The position numbers and the translations under genes are program-made. From CAZCBJ01 sp964496705 (GTDB lineage: Bacteria; Chloroflexota; Anaerolineae; Anaerolineales; Anaerolineaceae): a stretch of 6,285 nucleotides of DNA. How positions within the stretch are numbered: the first letter of the stretch is position 1; every line of letters starts with the position of its first letter. The stretch lies in the NCBI GenBank assembly GCA_964496705.1, contig CAZCBJ010000227.1, forward strand, positions 1 through 6,285. The letters are read 5' to 3'. The notes beneath the pieces were generated by a model. It made no database searches and was not told the origin of the DNA. It saw only the letters and a program-made list of their open reading frames with translations. Shown one piece after another: positions 1-6,285 of the stretch.

Positions 1-1274
1 CCTTAATCGCCCTCCTCTACATCAAGATAAACGGGGCGGTCACCATCACCGACACGCTGGGCAATTTTGCGCGTTCGATGGTCTTTCCCTACACCTCGCT
101 GTACATCCTGGCGCTGGGCGGCAGCGCGGCGATCCTGGGCTGGATGAGTTTCATGAGCCTGGGCGTCAGCCTGATCATACTGCCGCTGGGCGGCTTCATC
201 ACCGACCGCACCAACCGCGTGCACCTGATGCTGCTGGCAGGATACGTATCCAGCGCATTTTTGATTTTCATCGTCTTCGCGCCGAGCTGGCCGGTGGTGG
301 CGGTGGCCAACATGCTGTTCAGCCTGGTGGTGTTTCAATTTCCGGCTTATGCCTCGCTGATCGCCGATTCGCTGGCGCCGGACGAGCGCGGTCAGGCGAT
401 GGGCATGATGGGCATGCTTTCCTCCTCGCTGGCGGTGGTCGCGCCGTTTCTGGCCGGTTTGCTCATCGAGCGCTACACCACCAACCTGGGCATCCGCATC
501 CTGTATGCCCTGTTCGCAGTGATCACCCTGGCGGGCACCGTTATCCAGCACCGCTGGCTGCGCGAGATTTCATCAGAACACGTCCAGCCCATCCGGCTGG
601 GCTCGATGGTGAAGGCGCTGGGGCAGGCTTATCGCAGTGTGCCGGGGTTGGTGCGCCAGATGTCGCCGACGCTGCGCTCCCTGGGGCTGGTGGTGCTGCT
701 CAATTTCGTTGGCAACATGTTTATCGGCGCGTTCTGGGTGGTGTATGCCACCGAGGAAATCGGCTTTTCGGCCTCCACCTGGGGGGTGATCCTGCTGGTG
801 GAATCGCTGATCCGCGTGGTGGCTTTCATCGCAGCCGGTCCGCTGATTGACCGGCTGGGGCGGGCGCGGGTGGTGTTGGGCGCGCTGGTGATTTCGGCTT
901 TCACCATCCCGCTGTTTGTCCTCGTGCGCAGCTTCGCGGGCATCCTGATCATCCGCGGGATCACCGCGGTGGCTTTCTCGCTGGCGCTGCCGGCTTGCAT
1001 GGCGCTGATGGCCGACCTGGTGCCGCGCCATCTGCGCGGGCAGATGATGGCTGCCATCGGGCAGGGTGGGATCATGATCGCCCCGGCGGGCGGGGTGGGC
1101 GGACCGTCGCTGGGCTACCTGTTCATCCCGGCGGTGATGCTGGCCTCGCTGGCGGGCGGATACCTGTACACCTGGCATCCGGCCGCACCATGGTACTTTG
1201 CCCTGGCGACCACGTTGGTTTCCATTGCATTACTGGTTTTATTTGTACGTGATCCCAAGACTGCCGAGGTATGA
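1..1274 (+). CDS. MFS permease, 5'-partial
   Basis: An integral inner-membrane transporter of the major facilitator superfamily, probably importing or exporting a small solute such as a sugar or glycoside by secondary transport. The frame is open from the first base (first full codon at 3), so the true start lies upstream. ATG 78 is internal, because the 25 codons before it read as the beginning of transmembrane helix 1. About 423 codons are visible, made of repeated hydrophobic segments consistent with the usual 12 helices, so only a short N-terminus should be missing. Two copies of MFS motif A are visible. The helix 2-3 loop reads GGFITDRTNR (Asp at 204-206, Arg at 207-209 and 216-218). Its counterpart in the second half reads GPLIDRLGRAR (Asp at 849-851). 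The stop TGA (1272-1274) is one base before the next start, so the two genes are very likely co-transcribed and possibly translationally coupled. Family assignment is firm; the substrate cannot be read from the sequence, and a sugar or glycoside is inferred from the neighbours. Confidence 0.9.
   Translation, partial: LIALLYIKINGAVTITDTLGNFARSMVFPYTSLYILALGGSAAILGWMSFMSLGVSLIILPLGGFITDRTNRVHLMLLAGYVSSAFLIFIVFAPSWPVVAVANMLFSLVVFQFPAYASLIADSLAPDERGQAMGMMGMLSSSLAVVAPFLAGLLIERYTTNLGIRILYALFAVITLAGTVIQHRWLREISSEHVQPIRLGSMVKALGQAYRSVPGLVRQMSPTLRSLGLVVLLNFVGNMFIGAFWVVYATEEIGFSASTWGVILLVESLIRVVAFIAAGPLIDRLGRARVVLGALVISAFTIPLFVLVRSFAGILIIRGITAVAFSLALPACMALMADLVPRHLRGQMMAAIGQGGIMIAPAGGVGGPSLGYLFIPAVMLASLAGGYLYTWHPAAPWYFALATTLVSIALLVLFVRDPKTAEV
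1266..1269 (+). promoter_or_regulatory. RBS deciding the start of the URO-D-like gene
   Basis: GAGG lies six bases before ATG 1276 and inside the last codons of the permease gene. It supports ATG 1276 over the in-frame TTG at 1198. That TTG has no ribosome binding site, would overlap the permease by 77 bases, and would add 26 residues with no resemblance to the family. The ATG at 1271 is in another frame. Confidence 0.6.
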
Positions 1275-1275
1275 G

Positions 1276-2412
1276 ATGAAAACATTGACAGCCAAAGAAC
1301 GTTTGACCCGCCAGGCGCGCGGTCAGGAGGTGGACCGTGTGCCGTCCATCGGCGGGTGGATCTTGGGGGTGCGCAACATGGCCGAGCTGGCCGGGATCAG
1401 CGTGGAGCAATACCTGGCCGATCCGCTGGCTGGCACGGTGCGCGCCCATAAAAATTTGGAGGTGGACGGTATGGTGCAGCCGGTCATCCCCAGCAGCCTG
1501 GATGAGGTGCGCACCGGATCGGTGACCGAGAGCGATTTCGGAGAAGTGCCGCCGGAGGCCATCCTGGAGCTGGCCGACAGCCTGCCCGACAGCGAGCGGG
1601 AAGTGGTGGCTGAATTTGACGCCGCGGCGGAGGAAGAGTACTACCGCGATTATTTCCAAACCGCCTTCACGCGCTGGGAGGGGATTGAACCGGTGCCCAA
1701 TTTCTGGGAGATCGGCGGGCATTTCGCGCTCTACAGCCAGTTCGGCTATGTGGCCTTCTTCATGGCCTGTGCGCTCTATCCCGAGGCGGTGGGCAAGATT
1801 TGGTGGGTGCGCAATCTGCAATCGCGCCAGCGCGCGCTGATCCTGCTGCGCCTGTACCGCGAATACAACCTGGTGCCGCTGATGTTTTGCGGCGAGGATC
1901 TGTGCAACAACCAGGGGCCGATGGTTTCGCCTGAGTTCCTGCGCAAGCATTACTTTCCCAATGTGCGCTTGAGCATCGAGCCGCTGGTGGATGCGGGCAT
2001 CCGCCTGATCCACCACTGCGACGGCGACGTGCGCCCGCTGATCGGGGATTTCATCGAGCTGGGCTTCAGCGGCTTGCAGGGCTTTCAGTATGAGCTGGGC
2101 GTTGACCCGGCTGAGTTCAAAAAGCTGCGCAGCCGCATGGGCGAGGAAATGCTCTTTTTCACCGGGCTGAGCGTCTCGCGCACCCTGCCGCTGGGCAATC
2201 CCATGGATGCGCAAATTGAGGTAGAATACTTTCTGGATTTCACCGACGGCGGCAAAGGCATGTTCCTCTTTACCACCAACGTCACCGGCGTGGAAACACC
2301 TCCTGAGAATATCCGCAGCGCATATTTACATCTCAAGACCTGGCTTCCAGGCCAGGCGCGCCGGCCCAAATGGCAGCAATGGCCCTGGGGCATTTTGCAC
2401 CCCGGGCTTTGA
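1276..2412 (+). CDS. URO-D/MtaA-like superfamily protein, possible methyltransferase
   Basis: A 378-residue protein of the uroporphyrinogen decarboxylase superfamily. This fold includes the haem enzyme HemE and the zinc-dependent corrinoid methyltransferases (MtaA, MtbA, CmuA). Recognisable parts are the N-terminal TAKERLTRQARGQEVDRVP (family style: ReR...a..g.~.DRvP), GEDL at 206-209 followed by GPMVSPEFLRKHYFP, the core strand IHHCDGDVRPLI with His246, His247 and Cys248, then GLQGFQ, and a closing TGVETPPENI at 338-346. The arginine-rich RQAGRY-type substrate motif of true HemE is absent, so haem synthesis is unlikely. His246-x-Cys248 resembles the first two zinc ligands of MtaA-type enzymes. 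The third ligand, a Cys near the GxxTPPEN segment, is missing: that region has Val336, Thr337, Val339 and Thr341. About 20 residues after the usual end are rich in Trp, Pro and Arg. The position between permease and dehydrogenase genes suggests a role in catabolism of the same compound, for example demethylation of a methoxylated substrate, but this is speculation. Many such proteins sit in sugar clusters with no known function. Confidence 0.8.
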   Translation: MKTLTAKERLTRQARGQEVDRVPSIGGWILGVRNMAELAGISVEQYLADPLAGTVRAHKNLEVDGMVQPVIPSSLDEVRTGSVTESDFGEVPPEAILELADSLPDSEREVVAEFDAAAEEEYYRDYFQTAFTRWEGIEPVPNFWEIGGHFALYSQFGYVAFFMACALYPEAVGKIWWVRNLQSRQRALILLRLYREYNLVPLMFCGEDLCNNQGPMVSPEFLRKHYFPNVRLSIEPLVDAGIRLIHHCDGDVRPLIGDFIELGFSGLQGFQYELGVDPAEFKKLRSRMGEEMLFFTGLSVSRTLPLGNPMDAQIEVEYFLDFTDGGKGMFLFTTNVTGVETPPENIRSAYLHLKTWLPGQARRPKWQQWPWGILHPGL

Positions 2413-2439
2413 TCAAAAAATCCATCCCATTTTTAATCC

Positions 2440-2445
2440 AAGGAG
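2440..2445 (+). promoter_or_regulatory. RBS of the Gfo/Idh/MocA gene
   Basis: AAGGAG ends six bases before ATG 2452. An in-frame TTG at 2446 directly abuts this site with no spacing, so ATG 2452 is the better start. The 39-base gap (2413-2451) shows no convincing promoter, consistent with read-through from upstream. Confidence 0.75.
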
Positions 2446-2451
2446 TTGAAT

Positions 2452-3559
2452 ATGAAAGACAAAGTGCGAATCGGTGTGATCGGCGTGGGTATCATCGGCA
2501 AACACCATATCGAAATCTATCAGAACCACGTGCCCAATGCTGAGGTGGTGGCCCTTTGCGATATTGATACCGCCGAATTGCAGGCGGTGTCGGATACCTA
2601 TGGCATCCAAGACACCTACGTTAATTTCCGCGACCTGCTGGCACGCGACGATATCCAGGCGGTGGACGTCTGCCTGCACAACAACAAGCACCTGGCGGTG
2701 ACCTGCGCAGCCTTGGAAGCGGGCAAGCATGTATACTGTGAAAAACCGATGGCGGGCGCTTATCCCGATGCGGTGACCATGTTCGAGTGCGCCAGGGACA
2801 CCGGCAAGATGCTTTCCATTCAACTGGCGACCCTGTTTGCGGATGAGACCAAGGCCGCCAAGCAGTTGATCGAGGAAGGCAAGCTGGGCCGCCTGTATCA
2901 CATGCGCTCCACCGGCTTCCGCCGCCGCGGTCGCCCCTACGTGGACGGCTACGGCCGCATGCCCTTCGTTCAGCAGTACGAAGCCTCGGGCGGCGCAATG
3001 TATGACATGGGCGTTTACCACATTTCGCAGTTGCTCTACCTGGCTGGCAATCCGGAGGTGGAGCGGGTGAGCGGCAAGACCTACCAGGAGACCGACATGG
3101 ATCCCCGCCGCCGGCAGTTGTCGGACTACAATGTGGAGGAGCTGGGCCTGGGCTTCGTGCGTTTCATGGGCAACCTGAGCATGGACATCATCGAGTCGTG
3201 GGCCATCCACCTCAACAACCTCGAGGGCAGCATCATCCTCGGTTCGAAGGGCGGCGTGCGCTTGGATCCCTTCGGNNNNNNNNNNCAACGTGCGCGATGT
3301 GGAAATGGACGTGACCCCCAGCACCGACAGCCTGCTCTACCGCGCGCGCGCGGTGCACGACCTGGATGATGTCTACGATGGACCGCAGCAGCACTGGGTG
3401 GCTGCGCTGCAGGGGCGCGTTCCCTTGCTGCCCACCGCCGAACTGGCGCTCAACACCATGTTCATCTCGCAGGGCATCTACCTCTCCGAGCAGCTCGGTC
3501 GCGAGGTGACCGCCGACGAAATCCGCGAGCTGAGCAAGTCCTCCGCTATCAAACTCTAG
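2452..3559 (+). CDS. Gfo/Idh/MocA-family oxidoreductase, interrupted by assembly gap
   Basis: A cytoplasmic NAD(P)-dependent dehydrogenase of the glucose-fructose oxidoreductase/inositol dehydrogenase/MocA family, which oxidises a hydroxyl of a sugar, cyclitol or glycoside (or reduces the ketone). The N-terminal Rossmann fold shows GVGIIG (residues 11-16) and Asp37 at the end of the second strand, which usually favours NAD over NADP. The family signature EKP is at 97-99, with Lys98 the expected catalytic lysine. The C-terminal domain has the active-site segment GGAMYDMGVYH, with Asp185 and His190, and ends in the typical ELALNTMFISQGIYLSEQLGREVTADEI stretch (quoted here only as a family hallmark near 3443-3526). 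Ten Ns at 3276-3285 split the gene. The frame before the gap (codons from 2452) and after it (codons from 3287) differ, so the true gap is not ten bases, and I treat both parts as one gene rather than a pseudogene. About 365 residues are visible, within the family range. The start follows AAGGAG. The stop TAG is 28 bases before the TIM-barrel gene, a common partner for this family (compare IolG with IolE/IolI, or DgpA with DgpC). The substrate is not determined. Confidence 0.9.
3276..3285. other. Assembly gap (10 N) inside the oxidoreductase gene
   Basis: Ten undetermined bases. Upstream the coding frame reads GGVRLDPFG; downstream it resumes as NVRDVEMDV. Joining the two frames needs a gap length that is a multiple of three (9, 12 and so on), so ten is either a placeholder or an estimate off by at least one. 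A 14-base CG-alternating palindrome at 3340-3353 and generally high GC nearby could have hampered sequencing, but this is only a guess. Confidence 0.97.
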
Positions 3560-3575
3560 TCCACTCATTCTAAAC

Positions 3576-3580
3576 AGGAG
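3576..3580 (+). promoter_or_regulatory. RBS of the TIM-barrel gene
   Basis: AGGAG lies seven bases before ATG 3588, an optimal spacing. The nearer ATG at 3581 directly abuts the site and is in another frame, so 3588 is the start. Confidence 0.75.
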
Positions 3581-3587
3581 ATGTGTC

Positions 3588-4379
3588 ATGAAACTATCGG
3601 TTGCTTCTTATTCCTTCCACGGCCTGCTGCGCGAGGGCATGATGGATATCTTCGGTTACCTGGAGACGATCAAGTACCGCTACGACGCGCACGCTGACAT
3701 CTGGAACGGCTTTTTCCCCAGCCTGGATGACGACTTCCTGATGAAGGTCAAGGAGGGGCTGGAGGAGCGCGAACTGGTGCTGGCCAATCTGTGCGTGGAC
3801 GGGCCGCACCTGTGGGAGGACGACCCGGATGTGCGCGAGCAGCATTACCAGGACGGGCTGGCCTATCTGCACGCCGCCGAGGTGCTGGGAGCCAGGACGG
3901 TGCGCATCGACGCCGGGGTGCACCGCGACACCTTCACCGAGGAAGAGTTCGATTTCATCGTCAAGCGCTACCGCGAATTTGCCCAGCGCGCCTATGACAA
4001 CGGCTACAAAATCGGGCCGGAGAACCACTGGGGCGCCGAGCGCGATCCCGAGACGATGAAGCGCCTGTGCCAGGCGGTGGATCATCCTGGCTTCGGCATG
4101 CTGCTGCACTTCCACGGCACGCCCGGCGATGATCTGATGGCCCCCTGGGCGATGCACACCCACATCATGTACGCCGCGGTGATGAATTGCCTGGAATATT
4201 GCATGACCACGCTGAAAAAATACGATTACCAGGGCTTCTGGAGCGTGGAGCACCATTCCGGCAAGAACGAGTATACCGAGACCGGCATCCAGGTGGCGCG
4301 TGTGCGCGACATCCTCAACAAATGGCGGATTGGCGAGGATGTGCCCGCCGGAACGCCGTGCAAGGGCGAGGATTATTAA
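3588..4379 (+). CDS. Xylose isomerase-like TIM-barrel protein (sugar isomerase/epimerase family)
   Basis: A 263-residue soluble protein of the xylose isomerase-like/AP endonuclease 2 TIM-barrel superfamily, normally annotated as sugar phosphate isomerase/epimerase. Members bind a divalent metal at the barrel mouth and isomerise, epimerise, dehydrate or eliminate sugars and keto-sugars. The start MKLSVASYSF is the usual first beta strand. Likely metal or catalytic residues are Glu145 in IGPENHWG, the histidines of LLHFHG (His174, His176), His190 and His192 in AMHTHI, and Glu221 in WSVEHH. The strand 145 and strand 221 glutamates match the two invariant Glu ligands of the superfamily. Where many relatives have Asp after the central strand, this protein has His. 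Length is normal and the gene looks intact. It is the last gene of the operon, 28 bases after the dehydrogenase gene and 20 bases before a terminator hairpin, so it probably acts on the dehydrogenase product. Comparable pairings are inositol catabolism (IolE/IolI) and 3-keto-glycoside cleavage (DgpC-type). Which reaction applies here cannot be told. Confidence 0.85.
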   Translation: MKLSVASYSFHGLLREGMMDIFGYLETIKYRYDAHADIWNGFFPSLDDDFLMKVKEGLEERELVLANLCVDGPHLWEDDPDVREQHYQDGLAYLHAAEVLGARTVRIDAGVHRDTFTEEEFDFIVKRYREFAQRAYDNGYKIGPENHWGAERDPETMKRLCQAVDHPGFGMLLHFHGTPGDDLMAPWAMHTHIMYAAVMNCLEYCMTTLKKYDYQGFWSVEHHSGKNEYTETGIQVARVRDILNKWRIGEDVPAGTPCKGEDY

Positions 4380-4399
4380 ATAGTCATTCGCTGCAATCG

Positions 4400-4438
4400 A
4401 AACAGGGCGGGGACAGCTCCCGCCCTGTTTTTGTTTTT
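4400..4438 (+). terminator. Rho-independent terminator closing the operon
   Basis: A perfect 12-base-pair stem (4400-4411 with 4419-4430, core ACAGGGCGGG/CCCGCCCTGT) encloses a seven-base loop, and is followed by a T-rich tail running TTTTTGTTTTT (4428-4438). It starts 20 bases after the TIM-barrel stop. The T tract is on the plus-strand side. Read from the minus strand, the stem is followed only by TTT and mixed sequence, so it should work mainly for the plus-strand operon, with at most weak action on the convergent GH3 transcript. Confidence 0.92.
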
Positions 4439-4480
4439 GCTCTGCCGCGTGGGGGAGAGAAGAGATCGGAGGAAGTGAGT

Positions 4481-6285
4481 CTATTTGACCGCGAACACCG
4501 CGCTGAGCGGGGTGGGGGCGCCGAGGGCCAGGCCGCGCGCACCCGGCGAGCAACTGCCCACCGTCAGGCGGAACTCGCCCGCTTCCAGCACCAGCTTGCC
4601 GTCGTCGTTCACCATCTTCATCATGTCGGGGGTGACGGTGAAGTGGACGGTCTTGCGCTCACCGGGCTGGAGGGCGACGCGCTCGAAGCCGATCAGGCTG
4701 TTGAACGGCACCTCGGTGGAGGCCTGCAGGTCGCTGATGTACACCTGGGCCACCTCTTCGGCGGCCATCTTGCCGGTGTTGGCCAGGTTGAAGCTGACCT
4801 TGAGGCTTTCGCCAGCCGCCAGGCTGGTCTTTTCCAGCTTGAGGTCGCTGTAGGCGAAGCTGGTGTAGCTCAGCCCGAAGCCGAAGGGGAAGAGCGGTTC
4901 GGCAGTGGCATAACGGTAGGTGCGCCCGGTCATGTTGTAATCTTCGAAGGGCGGCAGTTGATCGAGCGATTTGGGGAAGGTCAGCGGCAGCTTGCCGGAT
5001 GGGACGACATCCCCGAAGAGCACATCCGCCACCGCGCGCCCGCCTTCCTGGCCGGGGTACCAGACGAAGAGGATCGCGTCCACCATGTCCTCCAGGCCGT
5101 CCAGGGCGATGGGGCTGCCGCCGGAGAGCACCAGCACTACGCGTCCGCCGGCGATGCACAGCTTCTTGATGTATTCCTTCTGCACGGCGGGCAGGCTGAT
5201 ATCGGTGCGGTCGCCGTTGTCGGAGAGGATGGATTCGCCCTCCTCGCCTTCCAGCAGCGGCGAGAGGCCCATGAAGGCGATCACCATGTCGTGGCTGGCG
5301 GCGGAATAGACCGACCAATCATTTTCAAAGGCTTTGCGGGTGACCAGCAGGCTGCCGGGCATGAACTCCATGCGCAGCCCCTCGGGCAGGCGCCCGACCA
5401 ATCCTTCGAGGAAGGTGGTCATGCCGATGTTGAGACCGTAGTAGTTGCCCAGCAGGACGTTGATGCTGCCGGCGTTGGGGCCGACGGCCAGGATGCTCTT
5501 CGCGTCGGGCTGGATGGGCAGGATGTTGCCCTTGTTCTTGAGCAGCACCACCGACTCGGTGGCGGTTTTGTAGGCGAGATTGACGTGCTTCTCGCAGCCG
5601 ACCACGCTCATCGGAATGGAGGCGAACGGCACCATCTCAGCCGGATCGAACATGCCCAGCTTGAATCGGGTGGCGTAAACCCGCCCAAGGGATACATCAA
5701 TCTCGGCTTCGGTGATCAACCCGCGTTGAACGGCCTCATCCAGGGCGGCGTAGGTGCAGATGCAGGCGTTGTCGCAGCCCATCTTGACGCCCAGCGCCGC
5801 GCTCTCGGCGGCGTCCCGGGTGATCTTGTGATTCTCGTGGAAATCGTTGATCGCGCCGCAGTCGGAGACGACATGACCCTCGAAGCCCCATTCGCCGCGC
5901 AGAATGTCGCCCAACAGCAGTTTGCTGGCGCAGCAGACCTCGTCCAGGGTGCGGTTGTAGGCGCCCATCACCGATTCCACCTTGCCTTCCATGACCACTT
6001 TGCGGAAGGCGGGCAGGTAGGTGGCGTACAGGTCGCGGCGGCTGACGACGGCGTTGAAGACGTGGCGCAGCTTTTCGGGGCCGGAATGGACGGCGTAGTG
6101 CTTGGCGCAGGCGGCGGCTTTCATATACTTTGGATGGTCGCCCTGCATGCCGCGCACGAACGCCGAGGCCATCTCGCCGGTCAGGAAGGGATCTTCGCCC
6201 CAGGTTTCCTGGCCGCGCCCCCAGCGCGGATCGCGGAAGATGTTGATGTTGGGCGACCAGAAGGTCAAGCCCTGATAGATATCCG
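4481..6285 (-). CDS. Glycoside hydrolase family 3 (beta-xylosidase/beta-glucosidase type), 5'-partial
   Basis: A retaining exo-acting glycosidase that removes a terminal beta-linked glucose, xylose or similar residue. The frame is open to the end of the window (DIYQGLTFWSPN precedes and continues the family motif), so TTG 6268 is internal and the start lies beyond 6285. About 600 residues are visible of a family usually around 700 or more, so roughly 100 N-terminal residues, and any signal peptide, are missing. Residues below are counted from codon 6268. The TIM-barrel domain shows RDPRWGRGQETWGEDP (12-27), substrate-binding Lys56-His57 in KHYAVHSGPE, and the nucleophile Asp136 in VVSDCGAI (codon 5861-5863). 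The alpha/beta sandwich domain begins near ESVVLLKN (238-245). It carries an acidic loop LEGEEGE before GDRTDISLP, where the acid/base Glu is expected (Glu340, 342, 343 or 345). A fibronectin type III-like domain closes the protein (about 490-575, with a GFERVALQPGE-type motif). No PA14 insert is seen. SDCGAI is common in the beta-xylosidase branch, but specificity cannot be fixed. Stop TAG is at 4481-4483, convergent with the operon. Codon use matches the neighbours. Confidence 0.93.
   Translation of the reverse strand, partial: DIYQGLTFWSPNINIFRDPRWGRGQETWGEDPFLTGEMASAFVRGMQGDHPKYMKAAACAKHYAVHSGPEKLRHVFNAVVSRRDLYATYLPAFRKVVMEGKVESVMGAYNRTLDEVCCASKLLLGDILRGEWGFEGHVVSDCGAINDFHENHKITRDAAESAALGVKMGCDNACICTYAALDEAVQRGLITEAEIDVSLGRVYATRFKLGMFDPAEMVPFASIPMSVVGCEKHVNLAYKTATESVVLLKNKGNILPIQPDAKSILAVGPNAGSINVLLGNYYGLNIGMTTFLEGLVGRLPEGLRMEFMPGSLLVTRKAFENDWSVYSAASHDMVIAFMGLSPLLEGEEGESILSDNGDRTDISLPAVQKEYIKKLCIAGGRVVLVLSGGSPIALDGLEDMVDAILFVWYPGQEGGRAVADVLFGDVVPSGKLPLTFPKSLDQLPPFEDYNMTGRTYRYATAEPLFPFGFGLSYTSFAYSDLKLEKTSLAAGESLKVSFNLANTGKMAAEEVAQVYISDLQASTEVPFNSLIGFERVALQPGERKTVHFTVTPDMMKMVNDDGKLVLEAGEFRLTVGSCSPGARGLALGAPTPLSAVFAVK

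Noticed and set aside
1123..2214. Long minus-strand open frame (363 codons) opposite the URO-D-like gene
   Set aside because: Its product is rich in His, Gln and Arg with no domain pattern, as expected for the antisense of a GC-rich gene; the plus-strand frame has clear family motifs and an RBS.
2416..2434. Possible small hairpin AAAAAT...ATTTTT between the URO-D-like and oxidoreductase genes
   Set aside because: Only six A-T pairs, too weak for a terminator; it sits just before a good RBS within a likely operon.
2413..3324. Minus-strand open frame (303 codons) opposite the oxidoreductase gene
   Set aside because: It is an antisense shadow that reads through the N run; the plus strand carries the Rossmann and EKP motifs.
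3340..3353. 14-base CG-alternating palindrome
   Set aside because: It lies within coding sequence and encodes ordinary Arg-Ala-Arg-Ala; it is easily produced by GC-rich codons. I treat it only as a possible cause of poor sequencing nearby.
4463..4470. AGATCGGA, identical to the first bases of a common Illumina adapter
   Set aside because: The match stops after eight bases, and the flanking sequence continues naturally into the GH3 stop, so it is most likely chance.
3594..4553. Minus-strand open frame (319 codons) opposite the TIM-barrel gene, running through the terminator
   Set aside because: It crosses the terminator hairpin and the 3' end of the GH3 gene in another frame, and its composition is shadow-like.
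1..6285. CRISPR arrays, tRNA/rRNA genes, insertion sequences, phage or defence genes
   Set aside because: I looked on both strands and saw no regularly spaced repeats, terminal inverted repeats, transposase motifs or RNA-gene signatures; the window is almost entirely metabolic coding sequence.

Overview
The window is dense, GC-rich bacterial DNA. It holds four co-directional plus-strand genes, a terminator, and one convergent minus-strand gene. The style suggests a free-living or sediment carbohydrate-degrading bacterium. Chloroflexota (Anaerolineae-like) or a planctomycete-like lineage would fit, but this is a guess from gene content and G/C-rich codon use; no phylogenetic marker is present. 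A run of ten Ns inside one gene shows that this is assembled, possibly scaffolded, draft or metagenomic sequence.

Layout: (1) positions 1-1274, a major facilitator superfamily (MFS) permease whose first residues lie before the window; (2) 1276-2412, a protein of the uroporphyrinogen decarboxylase (URO-D)/MtaA-like superfamily, starting one base after the permease stop; (3) 2452-3559, a Gfo/Idh/MocA-family NAD(P)-dependent sugar dehydrogenase, broken by the N run at 3276-3285 across which the reading frame does not match; (4) 3588-4379, a xylose-isomerase-like TIM-barrel (sugar phosphate isomerase/epimerase) protein; (5) a strong intrinsic terminator at 4400-4438; (6) 4481-6285 on the minus strand, a glycoside hydrolase family 3 (GH3) enzyme of beta-xylosidase/beta-glucosidase type whose N-terminus lies beyond the window.

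Short gaps (1, 39 and 28 bases), good ribosome binding sites and one terminator at the end indicate that the four plus-strand genes form the 3' part of an operon. The promoter must lie upstream of the window. The likely theme is uptake and catabolism of a sugar, cyclitol or glycoside. The permease would import it, the Gfo/Idh/MocA enzyme would oxidise a hydroxyl, and the TIM-barrel enzyme would isomerise, epimerise or eliminate the keto product. The GH3 enzyme would release monosaccharides from oligosaccharides or glycosides. The URO-D-like protein is the least explained member: it keeps an H-x-C pair like the zinc site of corrinoid methyltransferases but lacks the later cysteine. I see no RNA genes, CRISPR array, insertion sequence or phage genes. 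No wholly new system can be demonstrated; the most interesting point is the URO-D-like protein inside a sugar-oxidation operon.
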